Origin: Leptolyngbyaceae cyanobacterium HOT.MB2.61
GTDB taxonomy: Bacteria; Cyanobacteriota; Cyanobacteriia; Leptolyngbyales; Leptolyngbyaceae
Direction: 5' to 3'
DNA: 37,318 nucleotides
NCBI GenBank assembly: GCA_023511615.1
Contig: JAIMBL010000018.1
Span: 1 to 37,318 of the forward strand
Shown: piece by piece, positions 14,805 to 23,322 of the stretch
Numbering within the stretch: the stretch's first letter is position 1
How the letters are laid out: the number at the start of each line of letters is the position of its first letter
Translations under genes and position numbers: made by a program
The notes under the pieces: model-generated
Seen by the model: only the letters and a program-made list of their open reading frames with translations
Database searches by the model: none
Told to the model about the DNA's origin: nothing

Positions 14805-15779
14805 TTAGCTAGAAACCATTCCCAGCAGGGTCACTTCCCAAACCAGGCGAGGCTGAACGTATCGCCGCAAATAGTCACGGGCGCGCTCTAAACGCTGCAG
14901 CGGTGCCAGGTTGGGTAGAACTTGCGTTGAAAACTTTGCCTGGAGTTGCTGCCAGTAATGGTGTTGCAGGTAGCCAATTAGCCAGAGTTGGGCTTCTGTA
15001 TCAATTGCTTTATCGATTTGGCGGGCGAGGTTAAGGGCATCTCGATAAGATCTGGGCAATTGGATTACGGCTTCCAGAAGATCAGGCGGAATTTCCTGGA
15101 GTTGTTGCCAGTGGGCGATCGCCTCTCCAGGGCTACCCTCCGCCAGCTCTAATACCTGAGGATGGGTCAAAATCTCTGCCTGCCCCACCTGTTGCAAGAC
15201 GGCTGCAACCCCTTCACTGGTTAATCGATAGAAGGGAATTCGCTGACAGCGGGAAACCAGCGTTGGCATCAGGGACTCCCCCCCTGGCGCAATCAAGATT
15301 AGAGTTGCCTGACCCGGCTCCTCCAGGGTTTTAAGCAACCCATTGGCAGGTGCCTCTGCCATTGTTTCTGCCTGTTCGATCACTACCAGCGATCGCGGAG
15401 CCTCCAGCGGTGCCCGCGAAAGAAATTGAGAAATCTCCCGCACCTGCTCCAATCGAATCAACGGCGGTGCCTTTCGTTTGACTCCCGCTGCCGCCGCTTC
15501 TGCCGCCGTCAGCCGTTTCCCCTGGTGCAGGTACGTCGGTTCCACCCAGAGCAAGTCAGGATGGTTTCGCTGGCGAATCCGGCTCCGCAGCACTGCCCCC
15601 GACCCTCCAGAATTTGCACCGCCAAACAACAGTTCCGCAAAACATTCTGCTGCCAAACTCCGTCCTACCCCAGCCGGACCCGCAAACAGGTAGGCAGGCG
15701 CAACCCGATCCCTGGCAACGGCCTGGGTCAACAGTTCAACAGCCTGGGGTTGTCCAATGAGAGCAGCGAAAGGGGACAT
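14805..15779 (-). CDS. holB: DNA polymerase III delta prime subunit
   Basis: A 324-residue AAA+ clamp-loader subunit. Residues 5-40 carry the family start (FAALIGQPQAVELLTQAVARDRVAPAYLF) and the P-loop region GPAGVGRS (34-41), in which the usual lysine is Arg40; delta prime is normally not an active ATPase, so this is tolerated. The arginine-finger motif SRC is at 176-178, and NHPDLLWVEPTY (72-83) is the usual cyanobacterial wording. The Zn-binding cysteines of the bacterial module are absent. It places the sliding clamp together with DnaX and HolA. ATG at 15779 lies 47 nt after the pyrC stop, so the two are probably co-transcribed. Confidence 0.92.
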   Translation of the reverse strand: MSPFAALIGQPQAVELLTQAVARDRVAPAYLFAGPAGVGRSLAAECFAELLFGGANSGGSGAVLRSRIRQRNHPDLLWVEPTYLHQGKRLTAAEAAAAGVKRKAPPLIRLEQVREISQFLSRAPLEAPRSLVVIEQAETMAEAPANGLLKTLEEPGQATLILIAPGGESLMPTLVSRCQRIPFYRLTSEGVAAVLQQVGQAEILTHPQVLELAEGSPGEAIAHWQQLQEIPPDLLEAVIQLPRSYRDALNLARQIDKAIDTEAQLWLIGYLQHHYWQQLQAKFSTQVLPNLAPLQRLERARDYLRRYVQPRLVWEVTLLGMVSS

Positions 15780-15826
15780 ATTGCGCTATCCTAACTTCCC
15801 GTTTGATCGCGATAGTTATAAATGGA

Positions 15827-17158
15827 CTATGCGTCAAAACTTAAGGCGCGTCCACGAACATCGGTGTGCAGTTTGCCTCGCTCGTAGACAATCTTTCCTC
15901 CGACGATGGTATAAACTGCCCAACCGGTCAAGTTCCAGCCTTCAAAGGGGCTCCAGCCGCATTTGGTTAGAAGTTCTTCTCGCAGAACGGGGTGATAGGT
16001 GTTGAGATCGACCAGAACCAGGTCAGCATCGTAACCGGGAGCGATCGCACCCTTGTTTGGAATTCGATAAGCTTTGGCAACTGCGGTAGACATCCAGTGG
16101 GCTACCTGAGCCACCGTGCAGCGTCCCTGAACGGCCTGAGTCAACATCAGTGCCAGAGAGGTTTCAACTCCTGGCATTCCAGAAGGACTGTTGGGATAGG
16201 GCTGTGCTTTTTCTTCCAGGGTATGGGGGGCATGATCCGTGGCAATGAAGTCAATCACACCGTCCAGTAGTGCCTGCCAGAGGACTTCGTTATCGTGGGG
16301 CGATCGCAACGGTGGGTTCATCTGGGCCAGGGTGCCAATCTTCTCGTAAGCACTGGTATTCAAGAGCAAATGCTGGGGAGTGACTTCGGCTGTCACCCAG
16401 GCAGGTTTGTCCTGGCGTAGCAACTCTGCTTCCTCTGCTGTGGACATATGCAGGATGTGTAATCGCCGTCGGTATTGTTTTGCAAGCCGCAGTGCCAGCT
16501 GAGTCGCGTTTAGCGCTGCCTGGTTATCTTGAATAGTAGAATGAATCGCCGGATCGGTGATGCCAGCAAACTGCTGCCGCCGTTGGCTGATGCGAGCCTG
16601 GTCTTCAGCATGGACGGCAATCAGGCGATCGCCCTGGGCAAAAATTTTCTCTAACAGCGCGTCCTGATCGATCAGCAAGGGGCCATGCATTGATCCCATA
16701 AAAATTTTAATTCCTGGGGTCGGGGTAGCTTCCAGCAGGTCAGGCAATACCTCTGCGGTTGCACCAATGAAAAAGCCATAGTTCACCAGGCATTTCTGGG
16801 CAGCCCGTTGCAGCTTGTCATCCAGTGCTGCCTGGGTGGTGGTTAGGGGGCGGGTATTCGGCATTTCCAGGAAGGAAGTCACTCCTCCTCTCGCACAGGC
16901 ACAACTTGCGGTAAATAAATCTTCTTTATGCTCCAAGCCTGGTTCACGAAAGTGAACTTGAGGATCAATCACCCCTGGCAACAAAGTTAACCCGGCTGCG
17001 TCTATTTCAGTGATGGAATCCTCTGGAGCAGAAAGCCCCACTTCGGGATTAACCTTTGCAATAAGGCCATTCCGCACATGCACATCCCCTACCATAAACT
17101 CTCCATCAGGCCGGAGAATTCGTGCATGCCGAATCAACAAGGACGAATTGAGTGCCAT
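15827..17158 (-). CDS. pyrC: Dihydroorotase (pyrimidine biosynthesis)
   Basis: A 443-residue amidohydrolase that cyclises N-carbamoyl-aspartate to dihydroorotate, third step of UMP synthesis. Visible are DPQVHFREPG (about 65-74), GIKIFMGSM (with the lysine expected to be carboxylated), HAEDQ, HILHMST and DHAPHT, which supply metal ligands and the catalytic aspartate. The first metal motif reads Q-x-H rather than the common H-x-H, as in a subgroup of class I enzymes that I recall from Bacteroidetes and cyanobacteria. The ATG at 17158 is preferred; an in-frame TTG at 17182 would add eight residues. No strong Shine-Dalgarno. holB follows 47 nt downstream; lepB diverges upstream across 195 bp with a 17-bp tandem repeat. 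Confidence 0.92.
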   Translation of the reverse strand: MALNSSLLIRHARILRPDGEFMVGDVHVRNGLIAKVNPEVGLSAPEDSITEIDAAGLTLLPGVIDPQVHFREPGLEHKEDLFTASCACARGGVTSFLEMPNTRPLTTTQAALDDKLQRAAQKCLVNYGFFIGATAEVLPDLLEATPTPGIKIFMGSMHGPLLIDQDALLEKIFAQGDRLIAVHAEDQARISQRRQQFAGITDPAIHSTIQDNQAALNATQLALRLAKQYRRRLHILHMSTAEEAELLRQDKPAWVTAEVTPQHLLLNTSAYEKIGTLAQMNPPLRSPHDNEVLWQALLDGVIDFIATDHAPHTLEEKAQPYPNSPSGMPGVETSLALMLTQAVQGRCTVAQVAHWMSTAVAKAYRIPNKGAIAPGYDADLVLVDLNTYHPVLREELLTKCGWSPFEGWNLTGWAVYTIVGGKIVYERGKLHTDVRGRALSFDA

Positions 17159-17235
17159 GATTTTGTCGTGCAGGATTTGCAATCCTGGAGTAGCTTAGAA
17201 AAGGATTCCGGTTTTCGGAAGCGAGTAAAGTTTAT

Positions 17236-17269
17236 ACAGTAGATAGTGCTGCACAGTAGATAGTGCTGC
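17236..17269. repeat. Perfect 17-bp tandem duplication upstream of lepB
   Basis: ACAGTAGATAGTGCTGC occurs twice without a gap, at 17236-17252 and 17253-17269, in the divergent spacer between pyrC and lepB. Confidence 0.95.
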
Positions 17270-17353
17270 AATGGCTTAACCATATTACCCCCTTATTCGG
17301 GATCGGCACCCTGACATTTACCAGAATTAGCGAGTACCTGATAGTTAAACCCT

Positions 17354-17947
17354 ATGACGCGCGTACAAAGTAAAGTATCGGATGATGATTTTCCCAGGCA
17401 GCAGAAAAATGCTGAGAATCCCTGGATGGAGGGACTCAAGACGATAGGCTTGAGTGCTGTTTTGGCGTTTGGCATTCGAACTTTTGTTGCTGAGGCTCGC
17501 TACATTCCATCGGGTTCCATGTTGCCAACCCTCCAGGTTAACGATCGCCTCATCGTAGACAAGTTGGGCTACTACTTCAAGAGTCCTCAAAGAGGAGACA
17601 TCATCGTTTTCTCACCTACCGATGCGTTGCAGAAGCAAAACTTCCACGACGCATTCATTAAGCGAGTGATTGGTTTACCCGGTGAAAAGGTTGAGGTGAA
17701 AGGGGGGCGGGTTTACATCAACGACAAACCGTTGAAAGAAAACTACATTGCCGATGCTCCCCAGTATCAGTGGGGGCCGAAGGTAATACCTGAAGATTCA
17801 TATCTCGTGCTGGGTGACAACCGCAATAATAGCTATGACAGCCACTACTGGGGCTTCGTTCCTCGCAACAAAATCATCGGTCGGGCGGTAATCCGCTTCT
17901 GGCCCCCGGATCGCATGGGCGAAATCAAGCCAGACCCGACCTATTGA
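17354..17947 (+). CDS. lepB: Signal peptidase I
   Basis: A 197-residue type I leader peptidase that cleaves signal peptides of exported proteins. After a short polar N-terminus there is one membrane helix (about 27-45, [16 protein letters not shown]), then the catalytic Ser55 in IPSGSMLPT, the conserved GDIIVF (about 81-86), the catalytic Lys103 in [11 protein letters not shown], and [14 protein letters not shown] near 155-168. The catalytic part faces the periplasm or lumen. ATG at 17354 with no obvious Shine-Dalgarno. In this lineage multiple signal peptidases are usual (cytoplasmic membrane and thylakoid); which one this is cannot be read. The gene diverges from pyrC and converges on the Psb35-like gene, with family C repeat C1 in between. 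Confidence 0.95.
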   Translation: MTRVQSKVSDDDFPRQQKNAENPWMEGLKTIGLSAVLAFGIRTFVAEARYIPSGSMLPTLQVNDRLIVDKLGYYFKSPQRGDIIVFSPTDALQKQNFHDAFIKRVIGLPGEKVEVKGGRVYINDKPLKENYIADAPQYQWGPKVIPEDSYLVLGDNRNNSYDSHYWGFVPRNKIIGRAVIRFWPPDRMGEIKPDPTY

Positions 17948-17976
17948 CTTATTGAAAACAAGTTGAACAAACTGGG

Positions 17977-18056
17977 GTAATGCCCAAATCGTAGTGATTT
18001 TGAGTCATTAATGATGGCGGCTAGTGCCGCTCATCATTACCTTGTCAGGTCTACCA
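17977..18056 (+). repeat. Family C structured repeat, copy C1 (80 bp)
   Basis: About 85% identical to the reverse complement of 34340-34420. Core hairpin: AATGATGGCGGC, loop TAGT, then GCCGCTCATCATT, a stem with one bulge. It lies between the convergent lepB and Psb35-like genes and could end transcription on both strands. Confidence 0.8.
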
Positions 18057-18083
18057 AAGCTGGCTCGTGTCAATTTCTTTACA

Positions 18084-18353
18084 CTATGAGCCTGAAGAAT
18101 CATCATTTTTAATTTCCGGTACGAAGTCAGGGCGTTCTTTATCTTCCCAACCGGCGGGGCGCTTGGAGTTGTACCAGGCAATTGATCCAATGGTCACAGC
18201 GGCAATGAATCCCACTACGTAAACCGCAGTAAACGCGACAGGAAAATGTCCAACAGCCGAAGCAGCAGCCAATGTTACCATCATTACGTTCATCAAAAGG
18301 ACTCCAATTAACAAAACAAAGGAATAGAGACTGCTCCATGATTGCCAACCCAC
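18084..18353 (-). CDS. Small two-helix membrane protein, Psb35-related (photosystem II)
   Basis: An 89-residue protein with two membrane helices (about 8-32 and 39-60) followed by a conserved-looking polar tail SIAWYNSKRPAGWEDKERPDFVP and an acidic end. The tail wording and size recall the cyanobacterial proteins annotated as photosystem II protein Psb35-related, which are thought to stabilise CP47 and Hlips; I rate this name as likely, not certain. The start is GTG at 18353, only 2 nt after the stop of the penicillin-binding protein gene, so the two are coupled; the next Met is at residue 21, inside the first helix, so GTG is favoured. A photosystem protein behind a peptidoglycan gene would be a mixed operon. 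Confidence 0.65.
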   Translation of the reverse strand: MGWQSWSSLYSFVLLIGVLLMNVMMVTLAAASAVGHFPVAFTAVYVVGFIAAVTIGSIAWYNSKRPAGWEDKERPDFVPEIKNDDSSGS

Positions 18354-18355
18354 CT

Positions 18356-20740
18356 TTAGTTGGGTGGAACATAAGGAGAAGGTTCAGAAGTCGGTGGTGA
18401 AACTGGTTCACTGGGGGGAAGGTCAGGAGGAGCCGAGTTCTCTGCCGGAGGGGGGGCTACGGGCTCAGATCCTGTTGAGGGAGATAGGGGAATGGGAGGG
18501 GGTTCAGCTGGGGTACCGTTATTTTCGGAGGGAGAATCCGCTTGATCGGTTATAGGAGCGGAGTTTCCACCGGATGACTCAGCAGGCTTTGGACTACCGC
18601 TGCCGCCTGCCTGCCCGCCTGAGGAACCTTCACTGGGTCTATCCATCGTATAGGTTCGATTAGGACGGACTGGCTTCGCTTTAATGCTGCCCTTACGGCT
18701 ACCAAGATTGGGCGGTAAATCTGGAAAAGTTTTTACTGGCATCCCCTTCACGGCAACAACCATAAAGTTATGCCAGACTTCTGCGGCTGTACTGCTGGCA
18801 CTCCAGGTAGGGCTGTTGTTGTCGTTTCCCAGCCAGACTCCAGTTACCACTTGCGGGATAAACCCAACAAACCAGAGGTCGCGGGAATTTTCGGAGGTGC
18901 CTGTTTTACCAGCAACGGGGCGATCGCTGAGTTGGGCAGTCCGACCTGTACCGCTACTTACCACTCCCTGCATCATCCAGGTAACAATGGCAACAGTACT
19001 CTGGTCAACTACCCGTCTGGCTTTGAAGTCCGCGTCATAGATGACATTTCCTTTGCGGTCAAGAATTCGGCGAATGCCATGGGGCTCGTTAAATTTACCC
19101 CCATTAGCTAGAACTCCATAGGCACTGGTTAGTTCGAGCAGGTTAACTTCTGAAGCCCCCAATGCCAGAGAGTAGGTAGGTAGCAGTTTGGATTTGATGC
19201 CCATCTCCCGTGCCATCTTAATAACGGGATCGAAGCCGATATCAATCAACAGCTTGACGGAAACAATATTGACCGAGTTGGTCAACGCTTCTCGTAGGGT
19301 CAGCCAGCCACTGTATTTCTTGTTGTAATTTTCGGGTTCGTAGCCATCAATGTAGTAAGGAGCATCCAGATAGGATGTCCAGGGAGACATCCCTGTGGCG
19401 ATCGCAGTAGTGTACAGAATAGTTTTGAAGGCGGACCCTGGCTGACGTTGTGCCTGGGTTGCCCGGTTAAACTGGCTACTTCTAAAATCGGTTCCCCCCA
19501 CCATCGCCCGGATTTCTCCATTGCTGGGATCAATTGAAACCAGGGCTGCCTGCTGAAAGCCTTCGTAAGGTCCGATGTTTTTAACAGCATCTGAAGTTAC
19601 CTTCTCCGCTGCCTTCTGCCAGATAGGGTTGAGGGTTGTTTCAACGGTCAAGCCCCCCATTTCTAGAGCTTCCCTGGAAACCAGCCGGGAGAGTTGTTGC
19701 TGAACGTAAGAGGTGAAGTAGGGGGTATCGCTATAGAGTTTCTTAGGAACGCTGGGTTTGAGCTGCAAGGGCAAATTGCGAGCTGCCGCTGCCTCCGCCT
19801 CCGTAATGTATCCTGCTTCTTGCATCCGTTCCAAAACTATATTTCGCCGCTGCATAGCCTTATCTAAGTTCACCAGCGGAGAATAGTCGCTGGGAGCAGG
19901 CGGCAGACCGGCGATCGTAGCAATTTCGGGCAGAGTGAGTTGATCAACGGATTTACTGAAATAAACCCAGGCGGCGTCTGCAACACCGTAGGCACCGGAA
20001 CCCAGGTAAACCAGGTTCAAATATTGTTCCAGTACCTGCTGCTTGCTCATTTTCCGCTCAATCTTCTGAGCCAGAAAGGCTTCTTGCACTTTCCGCCACA
20101 GACTGCGTTCCTGGTTCAGGTAAACAACGCGGGCAAGCTGCTGGGTAATCGTGCTACCACCCTCTACCAGATCCCTGGCAAGTAAATTTGTGGCGATCGC
20201 TCTCGCAATTGACTGAAAATCGACCCCATTGTGCTGGTAGAAGCGACGGTCTTCCGCAGCAATAAAGGCCTGTACCACCTTAGGTGGAATCTGCTCATAA
20301 GACAGTTTCTCCCGTGTGGCGGGTCCAATCTGCTGCAAAATGCTGCCATCCGCTGCTTCAATCGTCAGCGTTCCATTACGGGTAAAGCTGGAAATCTCTG
20401 AAACATCGGGCAAACTCCGCTCAATGTTCCAGACTCCAAATGCCAGACTTCCTGCGCCCCCAACGACCAGGAAAGTTAACCAGAGCCTGCGGTGGTTATT
20501 GAAGGGTTTTTTCCCACGCGGATGTTTTGAGGGGGTAGCCTCTACCTCTGCCCGATCCAGCCTTGGCTTTGGTTTATCAAACACGCGTCGGAGTTTTAAC
20601 CAGACACCACTCTCCTGGCGAGCCCCCCTGGAAGCAGAACGGCGATTTGAAGTAGTGCTCTGTAAATCCTTTGGTTGGAGTGAATTTGAGCGATTGGAGT
20701 CGCTCGAAATTTTTTTGATCTTCGATAGAAAATCATCCAC
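18356..20740 (-). CDS. Class A penicillin-binding protein (PBP1A), bifunctional
   Basis: A 794-residue cell-wall synthase. After a basic cytoplasmic N-terminus comes a membrane helix (86-104), then the GT51 transglycosylase domain with catalytic Glu163 in AAEDRRFYQHNGVD and GGSTITQQLARVVY (194-207), and then the transpeptidase domain with S436-x-x-K439 (PGSAFKT), SVN and KTGT (about 614-617). It polymerises lipid II and cross-links glycan strands in the periplasm. The C-terminus (about 700-794) is a low-complexity Pro/Ser/Glu-rich tail. The start is GTG at 20740. It is the second gene of a minus-strand run after chlG (83 bp upstream) and is followed at 2 nt by the Psb35-like gene. Several paralogues are usual in cyanobacteria. 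Confidence 0.94.
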   Translation of the reverse strand: MDDFLSKIKKISSDSNRSNSLQPKDLQSTTSNRRSASRGARQESGVWLKLRRVFDKPKPRLDRAEVEATPSKHPRGKKPFNNHRRLWLTFLVVGGAGSLAFGVWNIERSLPDVSEISSFTRNGTLTIEAADGSILQQIGPATREKLSYEQIPPKVVQAFIAAEDRRFYQHNGVDFQSIARAIATNLLARDLVEGGSTITQQLARVVYLNQERSLWRKVQEAFLAQKIERKMSKQQVLEQYLNLVYLGSGAYGVADAAWVYFSKSVDQLTLPEIATIAGLPPAPSDYSPLVNLDKAMQRRNIVLERMQEAGYITEAEAAAARNLPLQLKPSVPKKLYSDTPYFTSYVQQQLSRLVSREALEMGGLTVETTLNPIWQKAAEKVTSDAVKNIGPYEGFQQAALVSIDPSNGEIRAMVGGTDFRSSQFNRATQAQRQPGSAFKTILYTTAIATGMSPWTSYLDAPYYIDGYEPENYNKKYSGWLTLREALTNSVNIVSVKLLIDIGFDPVIKMAREMGIKSKLLPTYSLALGASEVNLLELTSAYGVLANGGKFNEPHGIRRILDRKGNVIYDADFKARRVVDQSTVAIVTWMMQGVVSSGTGRTAQLSDRPVAGKTGTSENSRDLWFVGFIPQVVTGVWLGNDNNSPTWSASSTAAEVWHNFMVVAVKGMPVKTFPDLPPNLGSRKGSIKAKPVRPNRTYTMDRPSEGSSGGQAGGSGSPKPAESSGGNSAPITDQADSPSENNGTPAEPPPIPLSPSTGSEPVAPPPAENSAPPDLPPSEPVSPPTSEPSPYVPPN

Positions 20741-20823
20741 ACTAAAGCCCCATCACCACCAAGTTATTACCCGCTCCTGTTCTGGCTCCCTTGAGAGCCC
20801 AGCCTTGTCCAGCACCTTCTACA

Positions 20824-21885
20824 TCAAACACCAGCATGACCCAGTGCCAGGGCGGCGACCAACATCCCCAAAACAAGGAATGGTTGAGCACTTGCCTGGT
20901 ACTTCACGTCATTCTTTAGCGGATCGCGGAGGAAGTACATATCCTGGAACGTGATCTGAGGGATCACTAACAGCAGTAAGATTGCAGCATACAGGTTCTC
21001 ATGAATATGGATCAAGTAGGCAGCAATTCCTACCTGAAAAACATCAATCATCAGAACACAGATCCAGGCGGCAGTCGTAATTCCAAACATGACGGGGAGA
21101 GACTTTAAACCCAGCTGGCGATCGCCCTCTACACTCTTAAAGTCATTCACGACTGCAATTCCCAACCCTGCCAGGCTGTAGAACAGGGTCAGTACGATGA
21201 TAGTTCCGTTCAGGTCACCGAATAGAGCATGGCCTGCCCACCAGGGAAGCGCAATATAGCTGGCACCTAGAGCATAGTTCCCCAGCCAGCCGTTCTGCTT
21301 CAGCTTCAACGGAGGAGCGGAGTAGATATAGGACAAAAAAGAACCGCCGATCGCCATCACCGTAATGGTCGGAAATTGGTGCCCTGCCCACTGATCTAGT
21401 CCGTAGGCGAGGACAATTCCGGCGCATAGTAGAACCAGAATTTGAGTAACGACTTGCGGGATGGAGATTGCCCCAGAGGGGATGGGACGATAGGGTTCAT
21501 TGATGGCGTCAATGTCGCGATCGTAAAAGTCGTTCAACGTCTGGGTGTAGCCCGTCAGCAATGGCCCTGACAGCAGCATACAGGCGGCTGAAATTAGTAC
21601 GTACTCTGGTGTCCAGCGAAAGTTGCCAGATGAGGCGGCACCACACACCACTCCCCACATCAGCGGGATCCAGGTAATTGGCTTCATCAACTGTAACCGG
21701 ATCTTCCAGATAGAAGTTTCCCCAGTCTGGGCTCCCTTCATACCCAGGAGCTGACGCGTTTTGGCACTCCGATCGTTAGCGGTTTCCCGATTGGGTGAAG
21801 TAGCATCAGGAACCAGTGCAACTTCCGCTGTATCAGCCGAGGCGTTCTCCATTTCAGTTTGAGAAGGATTCATGTCTGGCATCAT
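20824..21885 (-). CDS. chlG: Chlorophyll synthase
   Basis: A 353-residue UbiA-superfamily prenyltransferase that attaches the phytyl (or geranylgeranyl) tail to chlorophyllide, the last step of chlorophyll synthesis, in the thylakoid membrane. The first Asp-rich motif NDFYDRD is at 118-124, followed by DAINEPYRPIPSG, and the second NDFKSVEGD at 247-255; nine hydrophobic helices follow from about residue 65. The first 55 residues are polar and variable. The start (ATG at 21885, with further Met at 2 and 5) is not certain. In cyanobacteria ChlG is found in a complex with HliD, Ycf39 and YidC. Upstream (21886-22153) is a G-run-rich spacer after the Get3d-like gene; downstream is the PBP gene. 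Confidence 0.96.
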   Translation of the reverse strand: MMPDMNPSQTEMENASADTAEVALVPDATSPNRETANDRSAKTRQLLGMKGAQTGETSIWKIRLQLMKPITWIPLMWGVVCGAASSGNFRWTPEYVLISAACMLLSGPLLTGYTQTLNDFYDRDIDAINEPYRPIPSGAISIPQVVTQILVLLCAGIVLAYGLDQWAGHQFPTITVMAIGGSFLSYIYSAPPLKLKQNGWLGNYALGASYIALPWWAGHALFGDLNGTIIVLTLFYSLAGLGIAVVNDFKSVEGDRQLGLKSLPVMFGITTAAWICVLMIDVFQVGIAAYLIHIHENLYAAILLLLVIPQITFQDMYFLRDPLKNDVKYQASAQPFLVLGMLVAALALGHAGV

Positions 21886-21969
21886 CGTTAAGCACCGAGT
21901 TCAGTTGGGTTTGGGTTTGGAGAGTTGTTATCTGTGAGTTGTTAGAGAGGAAATAGAGAGTGGGATGTT

Positions 21970-22024
21970 GGGGGTGGGGGAGTAGAGTGATAGGGTGGGT
22001 GGGCAAATGGGTAATGGGATGGGG
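21970..22024 (+). promoter_or_regulatory. G-run cluster (quadruplex candidate) upstream of chlG
   Basis: Eight G runs of three or more lie in 55 bp: GGGGG at 21970 and 21976, then GGG at 21993, 21997, 22001, 22009 and 22016, and GGGG at 22021. The last six have loops of 1, 1, 5, 4 and 2 nt, fitting a canonical quadruplex pattern. The G-rich strand is the plus strand, opposite to the chlG coding strand. Formation and function are inference. Confidence 0.5.
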
Positions 22025-22153
22025 AAGTGGAGAGATGGATGGACAGATGAGTTCTGAGTTAACCCCTCACTTCTGGCTGCTAGCCACTAGTCCCCAGTCC
22101 CTGGGTCTTACTCCTCGCCTTGAACCCAAAACAACTCCTCAAAAAATTTCCAG

Positions 22154-23248
22154 CTAAAAAGAAATGATTAAGAAGCTGTCCTGAAATTTAGCACTGGTGA
22201 CGGGCTTGCCGCTTAACTCCGGAGGCAGAAAAATATTGCGCCGTTGATCGCCTGCCTCGATTGTAATTTCAGGTCCGTATTGGGTCAGCTTCACCTGTTT
22301 CTTGTCAAACCCAGGCAGGAACAGGCTGACTTTTCGTTCTGCTACGTTGATGGCAATTGGGCGGGGAGCCTGGGAAGCCTCATCAAAGTTGGGCAGCGCA
22401 TCCATCAGCGGTTGCCAATCGTTAACGGGCTGGGTGGGTATTGGGCTGATGGGAAGGGGAGCAAAAAACGGGTCAATCGAAAAGTCGCTGGCTCGATTGA
22501 AAATCACCCCTCCAACCGTAAGTCCCACCTGTTGAGCCGCCCCCCAGAGATACTTTGCAGTTGCGATCGCCCCTTCGTCCTCCGTCACCACCAGATAAGC
22601 TACTACCCGATTGGGATCGGCGATCGCCTTTCGACCCTCTTCCAGCAGATTATTCGCCTGCTGCGCCATGGGTTGATTGAAGATATCCTCAGTCCAACTC
22701 ACATTTAGCACGGCACTGGTGATGGGTTGAATAAAGGGAGACAGGGTCTTACCCAAATCTGAATCAGCAAATACCTTACGAAAGCGACGGATATACCAGC
22801 TCGCAATCTCAGGCATACCCAGCATTCTCAGGGTCGCCTGATCTCCTGTACTATCAAATACAATCACGTCGTACCGGCCACTGGCATCGTATTCTCGAAT
22901 GGCATTGAGAACGAGCGCCTGATCCATGCCTGGCAGCACTCCCAGTTCTTGACCAAAAACCTCTTTTAAGAACGGTGTGCGCAGGTATTGGGTTTCCAGC
23001 CTTTTTAATTCTTCCCAGTTTCGTTCCAACAGTGTCGCCGCCTGAAACTGGACGACTTGCAGGTTGGGAGCCAAATCTTTAGGGTCGGTTTCCAAATCGA
23101 TTCGCAGCATCAAACCTGGTGCTGGGCCTGCTTCCTGAATTGCCAGCAGAACTCGCTTGCCCTCATTGGCAAACCGCCTGGCGGCGGCGATCGCGACAGT
23201 CGTTCGACCCACACCGCCCTTTCCCAAGAATGTCAAAATCAGAGCCAT
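22154..23248 (-). CDS. ArsA/Get3 family ATPase with C-terminal alpha-crystallin-like domain (Get3d-like)
   Basis: A 364-residue soluble P-loop ATPase of the ArsA/Get3 family. The deviant Walker A reads GKGGVGRTT (residues 9-17): the signature Lys10 is kept, but the canonical P-loop lysine is Arg15. Switch-like motifs follow (FDSTGD near 130, after YDVIVF). The last 60 residues (from about 305, VSLFLPGFDKKQVKLTQYG) look like the HSP20/alpha-crystallin-like module, as in Get3d, the branch reported from cyanobacteria and chloroplasts. Get3 relatives hold membrane-protein tail anchors; the client here is unknown. ATG at 23248. It sits 74 bp downstream of petP and 268 bp upstream of chlG on the same strand, an arrangement that suggests work with thylakoid proteins. 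Confidence 0.85.
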   Translation of the reverse strand: MALILTFLGKGGVGRTTVAIAAARRFANEGKRVLLAIQEAGPAPGLMLRIDLETDPKDLAPNLQVVQFQAATLLERNWEELKRLETQYLRTPFLKEVFGQELGVLPGMDQALVLNAIREYDASGRYDVIVFDSTGDQATLRMLGMPEIASWYIRRFRKVFADSDLGKTLSPFIQPITSAVLNVSWTEDIFNQPMAQQANNLLEEGRKAIADPNRVVAYLVVTEDEGAIATAKYLWGAAQQVGLTVGGVIFNRASDFSIDPFFAPLPISPIPTQPVNDWQPLMDALPNFDEASQAPRPIAINVAERKVSLFLPGFDKKQVKLTQYGPEITIEAGDQRRNIFLPPELSGKPVTSAKFQDSFLIISF

Positions 23249-23322
23249 GTGTCAGAATTCCAAGCTCTAAGCGTGCACTGCCAGTCTAACGAGTCAATGA
23301 ATTTACCGCACCTGTCTGTGGT

